Shown: positions 29,203 to 40,312, numbered from the stretch's first letter. The stretch is DNA of 64,000 nucleotides from Leptotrichia sp. OH3620_COT-345 (GCF_003932895.1 NZ_RQYW01000001.1:222380-286379); one strand, 5' to 3'. Numbers and translations: made by a program. Notes: generated by a model not told the origin, from the letters alone.

Positions 29203-30582
29203 TTATTCATCTCCTGCCGGCAAATATTTTTCCAAATATTCGTCTCTAATTCTTTTCAACTCCGTTTTAGGCAATATTTTTAATAACTCCCATCCTAAAT
29301 TTAATGTTTCTTCAATTGTTCTATTTTTTTCAAAACCTTGAGCTACATACTGCTCTTCAAATGCTGTAGTAAATTTTACAAAGGCCTTATCAGTATCTGA
29401 TAATGCAGATTCTCCCAAAATTACCGCTAATTCTTTTGCTTCTTTTCCTGTAGCATAGGCCGCAAAAAGTTGATTCATCGTATCAGCGTGGTCTTCTCTT
29501 GTTTTTTCCTTTCCTATCCCTTTATCTTTCAATCTTGAAAGTGATGGAAGCACATCTACAGGTGGCATAAGATTCTGTTTATATAAATCTCTTGACAAAA
29601 TTATCTGCCCTTCAGTTATATATCCTGTTAAATCAGGTATTGGATGAGTTTTATCATCTTCAGGCATTGTAAGTATAGGTATTTGAGTTATAGAACCTTC
29701 TTTTCCTTTTATTCTTCCTGCTCTTTCATAAATAGTGGACAAATCGGTATATAGATACCCCGGATATCCACGTCTTCCCGGAACTTCTTTTCTCGCTGCC
29801 GACACTTCACGGAGTGCCTCACAGTAATTAGTCAAATCTGTAAGTATTACAAGTACATGCATTCCTTTTTCAAAGGCGAGATATTCAGCACATGTAAGTG
29901 CCATTCTCGGAGTTGCTATTCTTTCTATTGCAGGATCATCGGCAAGGTTCATAAACAGTACCGCCCTGTCAATTGCTCCTGTTTTTGTAAAGTCGTCAAT
30001 AAAGAACTGTGCTTCTTCAAAAGTAATACCTATAGCTCCGAATACTACGGCAAATTTTGACCCTGAACCTAAAACTTTTGCCTGTCTTGCTATTTGTGCC
30101 GCAAGTTCCGCATGAGGAAGTCCTGAACCTGAAAATATAGGTAGTTTCTGTCCTCTTACGAGAGTGTTCAGACCGTCAATGGAAGATACTCCCGTCTGGA
30201 TAAATTCTGACGGGTAATCCCTTGCAACAGGATTTATAGCTACTCCGTTTATGTCCAAACTTTTTTCAGGAATAATTTTCGGACCGTTATCTTTCGGTCT
30301 TCCCAATCCGTCAAATATTCTTCCTATCATATCTCCTGAAACACCTAATGATAAAGGTTTTTCAAGAAATCTTACTTTGGAATTTTTCAGATTTATTCCT
30401 GAAGAACTTTCAAACAACTGAACCATTGCTTTATCTCCGTTTACTTCCAGTACTCTTCCACGTCTAAGCTCTCCCGTCTGAGTTTCTATTTCCACAAGTT
30501 CTTCATATTTTACACCTTCAACGCCTTCAACTATCATTAAAGGACCCACTATTTCCGTAATCGTCTTATATTCTTTAAGCAT
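29203..30582 (-). CDS. ntpB: V/A-type ATPase subunit B (regulatory, non-catalytic)
   Basis: At 459 residues this is a full-length B subunit. [20 protein letters not shown] (about 149-168) replaces the Walker A motif, the normal state for the non-catalytic B subunit. [16 protein letters not shown] and [19 protein letters not shown] are family signatures. It alternates with subunit A in the V1 hexamer. The ATG follows AAAGGAGG and overlaps the subunit A stop by 8 bp. Confidence 0.97.
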   Translation of the reverse strand: MLKEYKTITEIVGPLMIVEGVEGVKYEELVEIETQTGELRRGRVLEVNGDKAMVQLFESSSGINLKNSKVRFLEKPLSLGVSGDMIGRIFDGLGRPKDNGPKIIPEKSLDINGVAINPVARDYPSEFIQTGVSSIDGLNTLVRGQKLPIFSGSGLPHAELAAQIARQAKVLGSGSKFAVVFGAIGITFEEAQFFIDDFTKTGAIDRAVLFMNLADDPAIERIATPRMALTCAEYLAFEKGMHVLVILTDLTNYCEALREVSAARKEVPGRRGYPGYLYTDLSTIYERAGRIKGKEGSITQIPILTMPEDDKTHPIPDLTGYITEGQIILSRDLYKQNLMPPVDVLPSLSRLKDKGIGKEKTREDHADTMNQLFAAYATGKEAKELAVILGESALSDTDKAFVKFTTAFEEQYVAQGFEKNRTIEETLNLGWELLKILPKTELKRIRDEYLEKYLPAGDE

Positions 30583-32347
30583 TCGGTATACCTCCTTTGT
30601 TTATAAGACTGTCTATTTCAGTTGTTATTTCTTCTGAGATACTATTCATTTTATCCAACTCTTCCTCAGACAGATACTTTGCCCTTGCTATTTTTTCTCT
30701 TACAGACATGGAAGAAATTTCTTTTAGATATGCTCCCGAATCAAGCCCTCTAAGTCCTTCATCATAAAATTTCAATACTAACTGAAGCATTTTATTCTGC
30801 TTATTCAGTGAAGTATATGTATCAGATTCCATAAAGGCATTTTGCTGAAGATAATCCTCCCTTATGGATTTTGCAACTTCAAGTTTAAGCTGATCCTTTT
30901 CTGAAAGAGTATCTCTCCCTACCAGTCTTACAATTTCCTGTAAACTTGATTCCTCCTGAAGTAACGCCATTGCCCTCTGTCTATTTTGAGAAAACTCCGG
31001 CCCTACATTCTTATCCATCCAGCCGTCAACTTTTGTCTGATATAGGGAATAGGAATTAAGCCAATTTATAGCAGGAAAATGTCTTCTATATGCAAGGTTT
31101 GCATCAAGTCCCCAGAATACTTTAACTATTCTGAGTGTAGCTTGTGATACCGGTTCCGAAATATCCCCTCCCGGAGGTGAAACCGCACCGATTACCGTTA
31201 ATGCTCCTTCTCTTTCGTCGGAACCTAAGCAGATTACTTTTCCTGATCTTTCATAGAAATCTGCCGCTCTTGAACCTAAATAGGCAGGATATCCTTCATC
31301 TCCCGGCATTTCTTCAAGACGCCCTGACATTTCACGAAGTGCTTCCGCCCATCTTGATGTGGAGTCTGCCATTATAGCTACTGAATATCCCATATCTCTG
31401 AAATATTCGGCAATAGTTATTCCTGTATAAATACTAGCTTCTCTTGCAGCAACCGGCATATTGGAAGTATTTGCTATAAGCACGGTTCTTTTCATCAGTG
31501 ACTGTCCTGTATTCGGATCTATTATTTCAGGAAATTCCATAAGAACATCCGTCATTTCATTTCCACGTTCTCCACAACCCACATAAACTATTATTTGAGC
31601 ATCCGCCCATTTTGCAAGCTGGTGTTGAACTACTGTTTTCCCTGAACCGAAAGGTCCCGGTACACATGCAGTTCCCCCTTTAGTTACAGGAAAAAAAGTA
31701 TCTATTACTCTCTGTCCTGTAATTAAAGGAGCTTCAGGGTTCAATTTTTGTTTATATTTTCTTCCACGACGTACAGGCCATTTTTGCATCATTTGTATAT
31801 TTACATCACCTTCAGATGTTTCCACCACTGCCACAGTGTCTGTAACTGTAAAACTTCCTTTTTCTATTGACTTTAAAGTTCCGTTTATCCCTAAAGGTAT
31901 CATAATTTTATGGCTTATAACTGAAGTTTCCTGAACTGTTCCTATTATATCTCCGGCTTCTACTTTATCTCCTGTTTTCATAACAGGCACAAAATCCCAC
32001 TTTTTTTCTCTATTTAATGAAGGAACTTCAACTCCTTTATTCAGATAATCTCCTGCAACTTCCTGAAACTCCTGCAAAGGTCTTTGTATACCGTCAAACA
32101 TGGCTTCCAAAAGTCCCGGTCCAAGTTCTACACTTAAAGGTTCCCCTGTAGAGTATACAGGTTCTCCGGGTCCTATTCCTACAGTTTCTTCATAAACCTG
32201 TATTGACGCCTGGTCTCCCCTCATTTCTATTATTTCACCTATCAATTTATTATCAGAAACTCTCACAACATCGTAGACATTTGCTTCATCCATACCCTCT
32301 GCCACTACAAGAGGTCCTGATACTTTTATAATTCTTCCTACTTTCAA
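30575..32347 (-). CDS. ntpA: V/A-type ATPase catalytic subunit A
   Basis: The open frame extends to 32392, but AAGGAGATGTTCA places the true start at TTG 32347 (reads [15 protein letters not shown]), giving 590 residues, the usual size. Walker A is [11 protein letters not shown] (about 228-238); the long non-homologous region typical of A subunits precedes it. [11 protein letters not shown] and [19 protein letters not shown] are strongly conserved catalytic-site blocks. It hydrolyses or makes ATP in V1. The gene lies between subunits F and B in an overlapping operon. The use of TTG may limit expression relative to B. Confidence 0.97.
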   Translation of the reverse strand: MKVGRIIKVSGPLVVAEGMDEANVYDVVRVSDNKLIGEIIEMRGDQASIQVYEETVGIGPGEPVYSTGEPLSVELGPGLLEAMFDGIQRPLQEFQEVAGDYLNKGVEVPSLNREKKWDFVPVMKTGDKVEAGDIIGTVQETSVISHKIMIPLGINGTLKSIEKGSFTVTDTVAVVETSEGDVNIQMMQKWPVRRGRKYKQKLNPEAPLITGQRVIDTFFPVTKGGTACVPGPFGSGKTVVQHQLAKWADAQIIVYVGCGERGNEMTDVLMEFPEIIDPNTGQSLMKRTVLIANTSNMPVAAREASIYTGITIAEYFRDMGYSVAIMADSTSRWAEALREMSGRLEEMPGDEGYPAYLGSRAADFYERSGKVICLGSDEREGALTVIGAVSPPGGDISEPVSQATLRIVKVFWGLDANLAYRRHFPAINWLNSYSLYQTKVDGWMDKNVGPEFSQNRQRAMALLQEESSLQEIVRLVGRDTLSEKDQLKLEVAKSIREDYLQQNAFMESDTYTSLNKQNKMLQLVLKFYDEGLRGLDSGAYLKEISSMSVREKIARAKYLSEEELDKMNSISEEITTEIDSLINKGGIPNA

Positions 32348-32395
32348 TGAACATCTCCTTCTTTCTTCAAGTTTTTGAAGTCTTGATTTCAAGTT

Positions 32396-32704
32396 TTAAA
32401 ATATATTTGAACCTATTGCTTTTTCCACGTAATCATTTATTTTCTGTATTCCGATGCCTAAACTTCCCTGATTGTTCGGTATCAGTATTATTGCCGGAAT
32501 AAGTTCCTTATCATATCTTTCAACAGTTTCTTTTACCAAATCCGCAATCTGTTCCGTTACAAATATAATTCCGTATTTGCTATTTGCCAATGTATCTATT
32601 ATTTTTCTTGCTTCTTCTTTATCGACTGCAGGAAACACTTCTATCCCCAGTGCCTTAAATGCCAAAATTGAATCCTTATCTCCGACTACACCTATTTTAT
32701 ACAT
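32396..32704 (-). CDS. ntpF: V/A-type ATPase subunit F (central stalk)
   Basis: The product starts MYKIGVVGDKDSILAFKALG, the conserved NtpF/AtpF N-terminus, and has about 102 residues with the Rossmann-like fold pattern of the family (YGIIFVTEQIADLV). A GTG at 32713, three codons upstream, is closer to the AAAGG ribosome site, so the start could be either. The gene overlaps the end of subunit C. Subunit F binds the D shaft in the V1 rotor. Confidence 0.92.
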   Translation of the reverse strand: MYKIGVVGDKDSILAFKALGIEVFPAVDKEEARKIIDTLANSKYGIIFVTEQIADLVKETVERYDKELIPAIILIPNNQGSLGIGIQKINDYVEKAIGSNIF

Positions 32705-33698
32705 ATGTATCACGCAGCCTTTCTCTTACTTTTTCGGAATTTATGTTGTTAATCTTACTTACCATTATCATTCTGATCGCATTCATTTCTCTTTCTTTTG
32801 CAATAAGATATGCAAATAAAGGCTCCGGACCAAATACCGTATATTTGGATTCCTTATTCAATTCTAACAAATAATTATCGGATATTTTTTCAAGCTCGGA
32901 CAGTCGTCCTTCTTCATTAAATATTTCAGCACCCTTTACAAGATAGTTTCCTATTTTTTCTTTTCTGAATTTGTTTGCTATTGATTCGACACTGTCATTC
33001 AATGAAGAGACAATCTTATCCTTGGGAATTTTCCCTCCTTCATGTATTACATTTTCCAAAAATTTAAAGTCCTTATTCTGCTTTTTGACACGTAACAAAG
33101 TAATTATATTCTGAAAATCAATAAGACTTTCAACATAATCTTTCAGTATTTTCACATTTATTTTTTCTGCAATCTTTAATAAATGAAAATAATAATATTT
33201 ATCAACTATTATATCTATTCTCTGAGGATTCTTATTTTCATCGAAATCTTTTTCAACTTCATTCGCAGCTTTACTAAATTCTTCAGGCAAATCGCCATAG
33301 TTTTCAGCATCAAACTGAGCTTTCAATTTGCCTGACTTTACCGTTCCTGCATCCATAAGAAGCATTGAAAAATCTTTTCCTGTAAGTTTTCCTTTCAATA
33401 AAACTTTAAGATTGTGATAATCATATTTAAGAGATAAGATATCTACTATTTCACTATCATTACTCATTTTTCTTATAAGAGAAAATACTCTTTCAGTTTC
33501 TTTTTTCAGAATTTTTTCATATTCTCTGCTATTTTTAATATCCGTCATGCTTTGGGAATATTCAGTTTCTCCCAATAATTTTAATACTTCATCGGGAGTT
33601 TCAGCTTCTATCATTCTTTCAAGTCTGCTTTTATTTAAAAGTCTTTTTTCCAATACTCTTACAGTTACGACACTACGTCCGTAATCCATTTTATTCAT
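32697..33698 (-). CDS. ntpC: V/A-type ATPase subunit C (d-type socket)
   Basis: The 333-residue protein is largely helical and begins MNKMDYGRSVVTVRVLEKRL, with three repeated helical bundles as in V-ATPase C/d subunits. FGPEPLFAYLIAKEREMNAI near the C-terminus is the diagnostic motif. It links the rotor shaft to the membrane ring. GGGAG precedes the ATG; its stop overlaps the subunit F start. Confidence 0.93.
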   Translation of the reverse strand: MNKMDYGRSVVTVRVLEKRLLNKSRLERMIEAETPDEVLKLLGETEYSQSMTDIKNSREYEKILKKETERVFSLIRKMSNDSEIVDILSLKYDYHNLKVLLKGKLTGKDFSMLLMDAGTVKSGKLKAQFDAENYGDLPEEFSKAANEVEKDFDENKNPQRIDIIVDKYYYFHLLKIAEKINVKILKDYVESLIDFQNIITLLRVKKQNKDFKFLENVIHEGGKIPKDKIVSSLNDSVESIANKFRKEKIGNYLVKGAEIFNEEGRLSELEKISDNYLLELNKESKYTVFGPEPLFAYLIAKEREMNAIRMIMVSKINNINSEKVRERLRDTYV

Positions 33699-33720
33699 GC
33701 ACTTTCTCCCTTAATATTGA

Positions 33721-34275
33721 TTATGAAAAGAGAAGTCTTGAAATTTCAACTTCCAGTTCATCTCTCATAAAATCCAGTTTTACTTCAAAAGTGTAGTTTT
33801 CCTGAATTCCATTTTCTTCGATTATAAATCCGGAATCTACAAATACATTTTCTTCCGTTTTTATATTCGGAAATTTTTCTTTCACTTTATTTAAATGCTC
33901 TTTTTTCACTATTAATTTTTTATTTGAATTGAATGAAGAAATATCCGTATTTTCGGAAATATATTTAATATACTCTTCTTCATCCATATTTACAAGTTTT
34001 TCCTTTAATCTGGAAATCACTTTGTCGATAGTATCCTGTTTAGCTTGCAATTTCTCATCTCTTGCTTTCAGAACCGCTCCCGATTTCATTCTTTCAGAAA
34101 TAAGTTCACGCTCTTTTTCACCCATTTCGAGTATATTTTTTTTCTTTATGTCGGCTTTCTTCAATCCTGCTTTATATTTCTCATCAGCTGTCTCTTTTGC
34201 TTTCTGTTCAATTTCAGCTGCTTTTTCTTTAGCATCATTTATTATTTTTGATGTTAAATTATCCAAATTAGACAT
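33721..34275 (-). CDS. ntpE: V/A-type ATPase subunit E (peripheral stalk)
   Basis: The 184-residue protein has a long charged N-terminal coiled coil (about 5-100, rich in Lys, Glu and Ala) and a small globular C-terminal domain (VDSGFIIEENGIQENYTFEV). This is the pattern of subunit E, which pairs with the G/H subunit in the peripheral stalk and anchors V1. AAGGATGTG precedes the ATG. Confidence 0.9.
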   Translation of the reverse strand: MSNLDNLTSKIINDAKEKAAEIEQKAKETADEKYKAGLKKADIKKKNILEMGEKERELISERMKSGAVLKARDEKLQAKQDTIDKVISRLKEKLVNMDEEEYIKYISENTDISSFNSNKKLIVKKEHLNKVKEKFPNIKTEENVFVDSGFIIEENGIQENYTFEVKLDFMRDELEVEISRLLFS

Positions 34276-34330
34276 TTCTTCACATCCTTAATTTAAAATT
34301 TCGTCATTTTATTGTCTTCAGATAATCTGT

Positions 34331-34816
<486 letters not shown>

Positions 34817-34894
34817 CTAAGTTTTTATTTATTTTATTAATTATATATTATATAATTTCTAATTACATTTATTTTCTATTTTTCCTAATATTTT

Positions 34895-36844
34895 CTAATC
34901 ATCCAGATTTATATACTTACTTTCGGTTCTAAAATCCTTGAAAGGCTTTCCTCCTCCTTCATAAAACTTACCGAAAAATTCTACATATATAAGTCTTGAG
35001 GTATGTACATAAGAACCTAAAAATGAAAGGAACATATTAAACAGATGTCCTAATACAAATATAACGGGAACAAATATAAGACCAAACCACGTACTTCCTA
35101 AAAGTCCTGCAATAATGTTCATAGCTTGTGCTATAAATCCTCCTGCAAGTCCTAAAGCCATTAATCTCGAATAAGACACAAGATCGCCTATATATCCTGA
35201 AATTCCGTATAGACTATAAAGTCCTCCTCCCAGTTTTCCTCCGATACTTTTAGCTTCTCTTCCTCCTGTCAGCACAATTCCTATCATTCCTATTATCATT
35301 ATCCACATTGAAATATTTGAAGCAGTTTCAGATAACTTAAGGACTGAAGATAAGAGAAACACTATTCCTCCACTAAGTGCCATATACCAGAACCCAGCAT
35401 CATATAACGCATCTAAAGGCTTTCCGGATTTAAAACACAGATATGCCTTGATAGCCAGTCCAAAAAATAAGTGAATCAACCCAAAAGTTACGGAACCTAT
35501 AAGCAGTTTCTGAAATTCCGTCGTCGGATTTACCAATCTCCATATTCCGGGTATTTCCAGTCCAAAATATGAGCCGTATAAAACTCCCCATATTATAACT
35601 GAAAAACTTAAATAAAAGAAAAATTTTATTCCAAGTCTTGATTTTTTATTAAGGTTTACAAATTTCAATACAAACAATGTTCCAAGAAGTAAAATCAGAC
35701 CGTATCCCGCATCTGCAACCATCATTCCGAAAAATACTATATAAAAAGGTGTAAGTAAAGGTGTCGGATCTATTTCATTATATTTTGGATAAGCGTACAT
35801 CTGGGTCAAACTTTCAAATGTACTTACTACTTTTCCATTTTTCAGTTTTATAGGAACACTTCCATCATTTAAGTCAGCTTCTTCAAAATCTATATAGTAA
35901 TTTGATCGAGAAGCATCTGCCACTTCTTTTTCAAATTCTTCTCTTTTAGAAGTAGGAATCCATCCACTTATTATACACATATTTTCCGTTTTCGCCATTT
36001 TTTCGGTTTCAGTTATTCTTAACTTTTTATTTTTGAGATATTCGTAAACCGCTTCTAGATTGCTTAATTCTCCATCATAACTTTTTATTTCAGATTTTAT
36101 TTTATTTTTTTCTTTTTTCAATTCCTGAATTTCATTTTTTAATTTTCTTATATGTTCTTCAGGGGTTGTATCTACTTTTAAATCTTCTACTGTAAAACTT
36201 GTTTCTCTGAATATTTCCAAAAGTTTTTCCTTTTCCTCATCTTCCTTGCCGGAAATAATCATATAATAAATATCTTCTTTGGTAACTTTCAATTCCTCAT
36301 AGTAAGTTTTTTCAAGTTCATTCATTTTTCCTATAAAATTGCTTTTAAGCTTATACGGTATTGTTCCGAGATATGTATTTACCGTTTTCAGTTTTTTCAA
36401 CTCTTCAGGATTTATATCCAACCTGTCCCACAGAGATATGCTATCCAGTTCTACATATTTTTTAGATATTTTGGAACGGGTTTCATCCAAAGCTGAGCCT
36501 AATTCTTTCAGCTTGTGACTCAATTCTTTCCAGTCATACATAGCCGCTTTCTTGGCAAGTTCTTCAAAGGTATAATTATCATTTCCTTTCATAACAGCTT
36601 TTATATTCTTTTTTATTACCTGATATTTTTTTAACAAGCTGATAGAATAATTAACCGAATAAATTCTTTCTTCAATTCTGGTTAGTTCTTCATTATTGAT
36701 AATTTTTTTCAATGTTTCATCTTTATTTTCCACATTAAAATCAACAAAATTAACTTCTTTGAATTTTTGGAGCCTTTTAAGAATTTTAGCCCTCTGTGAG
36801 TCAAAAGCAATCAGATTAAATTTACTCATTTTAACTATTGCCAT
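34895..36844 (-). CDS. ntpI: V/A-type ATPase subunit I (a-type stator)
   Basis: The 649-residue protein has a cytosolic N-terminal half with long helices (about 1-320) and a membrane C-terminal half with seven to eight segments, the layout of subunit a/I. The hallmarks FFGMMVADAGYGL and SYSRLMALGLAGGFIAQAMN are present, the latter with the essential half-channel Arg. FNMFLSFLGSYVHTSRLIYVE is the conserved C-terminal block. Its ATG overlaps the subunit G/H stop by one base (TAATG). Confidence 0.95.
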   Translation of the reverse strand: MAIVKMSKFNLIAFDSQRAKILKRLQKFKEVNFVDFNVENKDETLKKIINNEELTRIEERIYSVNYSISLLKKYQVIKKNIKAVMKGNDNYTFEELAKKAAMYDWKELSHKLKELGSALDETRSKISKKYVELDSISLWDRLDINPEELKKLKTVNTYLGTIPYKLKSNFIGKMNELEKTYYEELKVTKEDIYYMIISGKEDEEKEKLLEIFRETSFTVEDLKVDTTPEEHIRKLKNEIQELKKEKNKIKSEIKSYDGELSNLEAVYEYLKNKKLRITETEKMAKTENMCIISGWIPTSKREEFEKEVADASRSNYYIDFEEADLNDGSVPIKLKNGKVVSTFESLTQMYAYPKYNEIDPTPLLTPFYIVFFGMMVADAGYGLILLLGTLFVLKFVNLNKKSRLGIKFFFYLSFSVIIWGVLYGSYFGLEIPGIWRLVNPTTEFQKLLIGSVTFGLIHLFFGLAIKAYLCFKSGKPLDALYDAGFWYMALSGGIVFLLSSVLKLSETASNISMWIMIIGMIGIVLTGGREAKSIGGKLGGGLYSLYGISGYIGDLVSYSRLMALGLAGGFIAQAMNIIAGLLGSTWFGLIFVPVIFVLGHLFNMFLSFLGSYVHTSRLIYVEFFGKFYEGGGKPFKDFRTESKYINLDD

Positions 36845-37155
36845 TATTTCACAATCCTCTCTGCCAGTAAATTTACTATTTCACTCATTTTAGTTTCTTC
36901 AATGTTCAATATATTTTTCAATTCTTCCTTTTCCTTGTTCAGAAGAAATTCGACATCTTTGTTAACTTCTTCCACTGTCTTGTCTTTTAATCGTTTTGCT
37001 TCTTCTTGAGCTTCATGAATTATTTTTTCACTATCTTCTTTTATTTTCCGCTCAACATCTTTTAAAATGTTTTTAGCGTTTTCATTAGCTTTTAAAATAA
37101 TTTTATTAGCTTCTTTTTCAGTATTCCTGATTTTATCCAATACTTCTTTTGCCAA
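36844..37155 (-). CDS. ntpG: V/A-type ATPase subunit G/H (peripheral stalk)
   Basis: This 103-residue, almost wholly helical protein is rich in Lys, Glu and Ala (EEAKRLKDKTVEEVN), typical of the G/H peripheral-stalk subunit that pairs with E. It is the first gene of the operon. The start is TTG at 37155, eight bases after AAAGGAGG; no ATG fits. A start this weak in the first gene may tune stalk production. Confidence 0.85.
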   Translation of the reverse strand: MAKEVLDKIRNTEKEANKIILKANENAKNILKDVERKIKEDSEKIIHEAQEEAKRLKDKTVEEVNKDVEFLLNKEKEELKNILNIEETKMSEIVNLLAERIVK

Positions 37156-37210
37156 AATTTATTCCTCCTTTTCTCAGAATTTTGTTTTCATAAAAATATC
37201 AGTATATTAA

Positions 37211-37219
37211 ATTATACCA
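37211..37219 (-). promoter_or_regulatory. Extended -10 promoter (P2) of the V-ATPase operon
   Basis: On the minus strand TGGTATAAT (TATAAT at 37211-37216 with an upstream TGG) lies 55 bases before the first start codon. There is no good -35, which is normal for an extended -10 promoter. The same TGTGGTATAAT string is used before the ankyrin gene at 53547. Confidence 0.6.
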
Positions 37220-37258
37220 CATTTTATAGTTTTTTTTACTTCACAATATTTATTTTTT

Positions 37259-37311
37259 AAAAATGACTTTTGAGTCATTTTTATAATATCACTTTTATTT
37301 ACTGGTGTCAA
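37259..37311 (-). promoter_or_regulatory. Upstream promoter (P1) of the V-ATPase operon with an overlapping palindrome
   Basis: TTGACA (37306-37311) and TATTAT (37283-37288) are exactly 17 bases apart on the minus strand. Immediately after the -10 box lies a 10-bp perfect inverted repeat, AAAAATGACT-CAAA-AGTCATTTTT (37259-37282), spanning the expected start site. It could be an operator or an early terminator/insulator against read-through from the ato cluster. Confidence 0.6.
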
Positions 37312-37805
37312 GGATGTTAACAAAATATTTTTTACTAAAAAAATTTTTATTATAATTCTGTAATTTTATTTACGTGATAGCACTGTCTTATAAAAATGCT
37401 TTTTAAACACCGGACTTTCCGATTTAAATTAAAAATATTTCGTTCACTATATTCCTATCGTACCGTCTTAATCTTAATTTTTTTATCATTTTATTAAGAT
37501 TAATTTTCAACATCTAAATTTTAATATATAAAAAAGAATCTAAAGTAAGAATCGTAAAAATGTTTTTTATTTTACATTAAATAAGCATCTTTAGATTTAA
37601 TTAAATTTAGATTGAATTATCTCATAATTTAAAAATAAATTTACAATTATAAGAAATATATATTTTAAAAATTAAATATTATTATTTTTTCTGAATTTTA
37701 TGGAAATTAAATACAGCCAAAATTTATTTTTTGACATTTTCTGCACCTTATAAAACTCTCTCGGAAATATTTGTCAAACTTTTTTAAAAAAACATAAAAA
37801 ATCCT
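37312..37805. other. AT-rich intergenic stretch upstream of the V-ATPase operon
   Basis: Roughly 490 bases are free of any supportable gene. All frames close quickly and I see no protein relic or structured RNA that I can name. Confidence 0.55.
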
Positions 37806-37840
37806 AAAAATACTGAAATTATAAAAATTTCAGTATTTTT
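37806..37840 (-). terminator. Intrinsic terminator of the ato/bdh operon
   Basis: A 15-bp perfect stem (arms 37806-37820 and 37826-37840, AAAAATACTGAAATT type, 5-base loop) with T-rich sequence on both sides lies about 60 bases after the atoE stop. Confidence 0.75.
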
Positions 37841-37902
37841 TATTTTATTAATTTATTTTAAAATTTTATTATTTTCAAAGTTTAAATTTAAATTTCCACA
37901 TA

Positions 37903-39291
37903 TTATACAGGGAAAAACAATAATGCAATAGCAAATAAAAACCCTGAAGAAAGCATTAATGCTGCTGAATATCCCATTATATCTTTAGCTTTAAGTCCAG
38001 TCACACCCAATACGGCCAACGCCCAGAAAGGTTGTGCCATATTTGTCCATGAATTTCCATATGCTACTGCCAATGAAGCTTTTAATACACTTCCATTGAT
38101 AATTTTTGCCGATTCAATTGTTATAGGTCCCTGTACCGCCCATTGACCTCCTCCTGAAGGTGTGAAAAAATTTAATACGGAGGCTATTATAAATGTCCAG
38201 AAATAAAATGTAAACGGTGTACTTATTTTTGCTATAGCTTCTGCAATAAGTGCTCCCAAACCTGAATAACTTATTATACCCATAATTCCTGCATATAGAG
38301 GAAACTGAAAAATTATTCCTGCTGCACTGGATGTTGATTTTGAAAAAGAATTTACGAATTTTGATATTGTTCCATGTAAAAGTAGCCCTCCAAATAAAAA
38401 TAAAGTGTTAATTATATTCAAATCCAGATTAATTCCCTTTAAATAAAAATAACGTACAACATAAGACATTCCAAATAAACCGATTATCATACATACAACT
38501 TTACTGTTATTTAAAAATTCTCCGAATGTTTTATTTTCCGTTTTTTCTTCTTCAGAAACTTTACTATCAGCGGCTTCTAAAGCTTCCAAAGCATATTCCG
38601 GTATTTCCTGAACTCCTTCATCTTTGGGATGTAAAAAATATGCTATTAACGGAACAACCACTACGAAAGATATTGTCAGAAAAATATTCATCGGATTAAA
38701 CATAAATACACTCATCGGAATAATTCCTATTTCCTTTTCAAGGAAATGTCCCGGTGTTGCAATAGTTAATCCAACTGAACTTGAAAGTCCGACACACCAT
38801 GTCATGTATCCTATATACGAACATGCCGATAGTAGACGATACTCAACTTCAACTCCTCTTTTTTTTAATGAATATGTCGTATTCCGTGCCAAAAGTGCTC
38901 CCATGACTGCACTTAATCCAAACTGAAGAAAAGAAATAAGTATTGTTATTAATGTAATTACAAATGCTGCCTGTCTTCCATTTTTAGGGATCGAAGCAAT
39001 TTTGTTTATTATTGATTTTATTATAGGAGTATCCGCCACTACTCCTCCCACTATGACTACTAATGACATCTGCATCGCAAAAGACAGCAGTGTCCAAAAT
39101 CCTTTGTACCAATTATCAAGACTTTGTATCGGAGATACTTTTGTCACAACAATAGAAATTATAAATGCTGTAATTGTAAGCATAACTGCAAAAATAGACG
39201 GATCCGGCATATATTTTTCAGATACTCTTGTAAATGATTCTCCTATTTTTACCAGCCAACTAGAATTAGATTTTACTTTTGCCTTGTTCAT
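37903..39291 (-). CDS. atoE: Short-chain fatty acid permease AtoE family
   Basis: The 462-residue polytopic protein belongs to the AtoE short-chain fatty acid uptake family: SEKYMPDPSIFAVMLT near the N-terminus and FFTPSGGGQWAVQGP and GNSWTNMAQPFWALA near the C-terminus are its signatures. It should import acetoacetate, butyrate or similar acids. It is the last gene of the thiolase/CoA-transferase cluster. The ATG at 39291 has only a weak ribosome site; a good AGGAG lies about 40 bases upstream and instead serves an overlapping 17-codon frame (39266-39319), which may couple translation. Confidence 0.92.
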   Translation of the reverse strand: MNKAKVKSNSSWLVKIGESFTRVSEKYMPDPSIFAVMLTITAFIISIVVTKVSPIQSLDNWYKGFWTLLSFAMQMSLVVIVGGVVADTPIIKSIINKIASIPKNGRQAAFVITLITILISFLQFGLSAVMGALLARNTTYSLKKRGVEVEYRLLSACSYIGYMTWCVGLSSSVGLTIATPGHFLEKEIGIIPMSVFMFNPMNIFLTISFVVVVPLIAYFLHPKDEGVQEIPEYALEALEAADSKVSEEEKTENKTFGEFLNNSKVVCMIIGLFGMSYVVRYFYLKGINLDLNIINTLFLFGGLLLHGTISKFVNSFSKSTSSAAGIIFQFPLYAGIMGIISYSGLGALIAEAIAKISTPFTFYFWTFIIASVLNFFTPSGGGQWAVQGPITIESAKIINGSVLKASLAVAYGNSWTNMAQPFWALAVLGVTGLKAKDIMGYSAALMLSSGFLFAIALLFFPV

Positions 39292-39488
39292 ATACTTTAG
39301 TTATGTATAATAATTTCATATTATTATACTTCTCCTTTCTTTTGTAGTAAATTGAAAACTGTTCCAAATGAGAAAATATTATTTTTATTTCACTTTATAA
39401 TTTATATAAATATTGAACTATAAAACTTTATTTTATCCTAAACAGTTTCTTTTTTCAGAATATTATTATAATTTTATTTTTTAAAATA

Positions 39489-40259
39489 TTACTGTACTGT
39501 ATATCCTCCATCGAGAATACATGCCTGACCTGTTATGCCTTTAGCTTCTTCACTTGCTAAAAATAATGAATAATCCGCTATTTCTTTTACATCCAGTAAA
39601 CGTTTCTGGGGTATTAAAGGATAAAGAACCTGATTTAATACTTCTTCTACAGGGATATTGCGTGTTTTTGCCAAATCTTCAAATTGTCCTCTGACAAGGG
39701 GAGTATCAACATATCCCGGACAGATGGCATTAACTGTAATTCCTGAGTTTGCCGCTTCCAGAGCTGTAACTTTTGTAAGTCCTATTACACCATGTTTTGC
39801 AGAATTATATGCTGATTTTCCTGCAAATCCTATTACTCCATTTATGGAAGCTATATTCAATATACGCCCGAAGCCCTGTTTTTTCATAATTGGAAAAACT
39901 TTTTTTGTAGCAATGAAAGGTGCTGTGAGCATAACTTTTATTAAAAATTCAAATTTTTCCGTAGGAAAGTCTTCTATCATGGAAACATGCTGTAATCCGG
40001 CATTATTAATCAACACATCCACTCTTCCATATTTTTCGACACATTTATCAATGGCTGAATTAATTTCTTCTTCTCTTGTCACATCACATTTCACTCCGAT
40101 ACAGTCGTATCCTTTCTGGGTATTTCTATCAACCACTTCATTTAATTTATCCCCATTAAGATCAGAAAAAACTACATTATATCCTTTTTCAAGAAATGCT
40201 TCTCCTATTGACTTTCCTATACCGCTGGCAGCCCCTGTTATAAAAAGAACTTTTTTCAT
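39489..40259 (-). CDS. bdhA: D-3-hydroxybutyrate dehydrogenase (SDR family)
   Basis: The 256-residue short-chain dehydrogenase has the NAD-binding TGAASGIG (about 8-15), NNAGLQHV, catalytic Ser in NIASINGV and YNSAKHG (Tyr-x-x-x-Lys). LNIASINGVIGFAGKSAYNS and DTPLVRGQ match bacterial 3-hydroxybutyrate dehydrogenases, which interconvert D-3-hydroxybutyrate and acetoacetate with NAD(H). Asp37 after the second strand (FSDLNG) indicates NAD rather than NADP. The gene context (permease, CoA transferase, thiolase) supports this substrate. AGGAGGTAAC precedes the ATG. Confidence 0.92.
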   Translation of the reverse strand: MKKVLFITGAASGIGKSIGEAFLEKGYNVVFSDLNGDKLNEVVDRNTQKGYDCIGVKCDVTREEEINSAIDKCVEKYGRVDVLINNAGLQHVSMIEDFPTEKFEFLIKVMLTAPFIATKKVFPIMKKQGFGRILNIASINGVIGFAGKSAYNSAKHGVIGLTKVTALEAANSGITVNAICPGYVDTPLVRGQFEDLAKTRNIPVEEVLNQVLYPLIPQKRLLDVKEIADYSLFLASEEAKGITGQACILDGGYTVQ

Positions 40260-40312
40260 TGTTACCTCCTAAATAAAATTTATCAATTTATTCTAGCATA
40301 TATAAAACAAAG

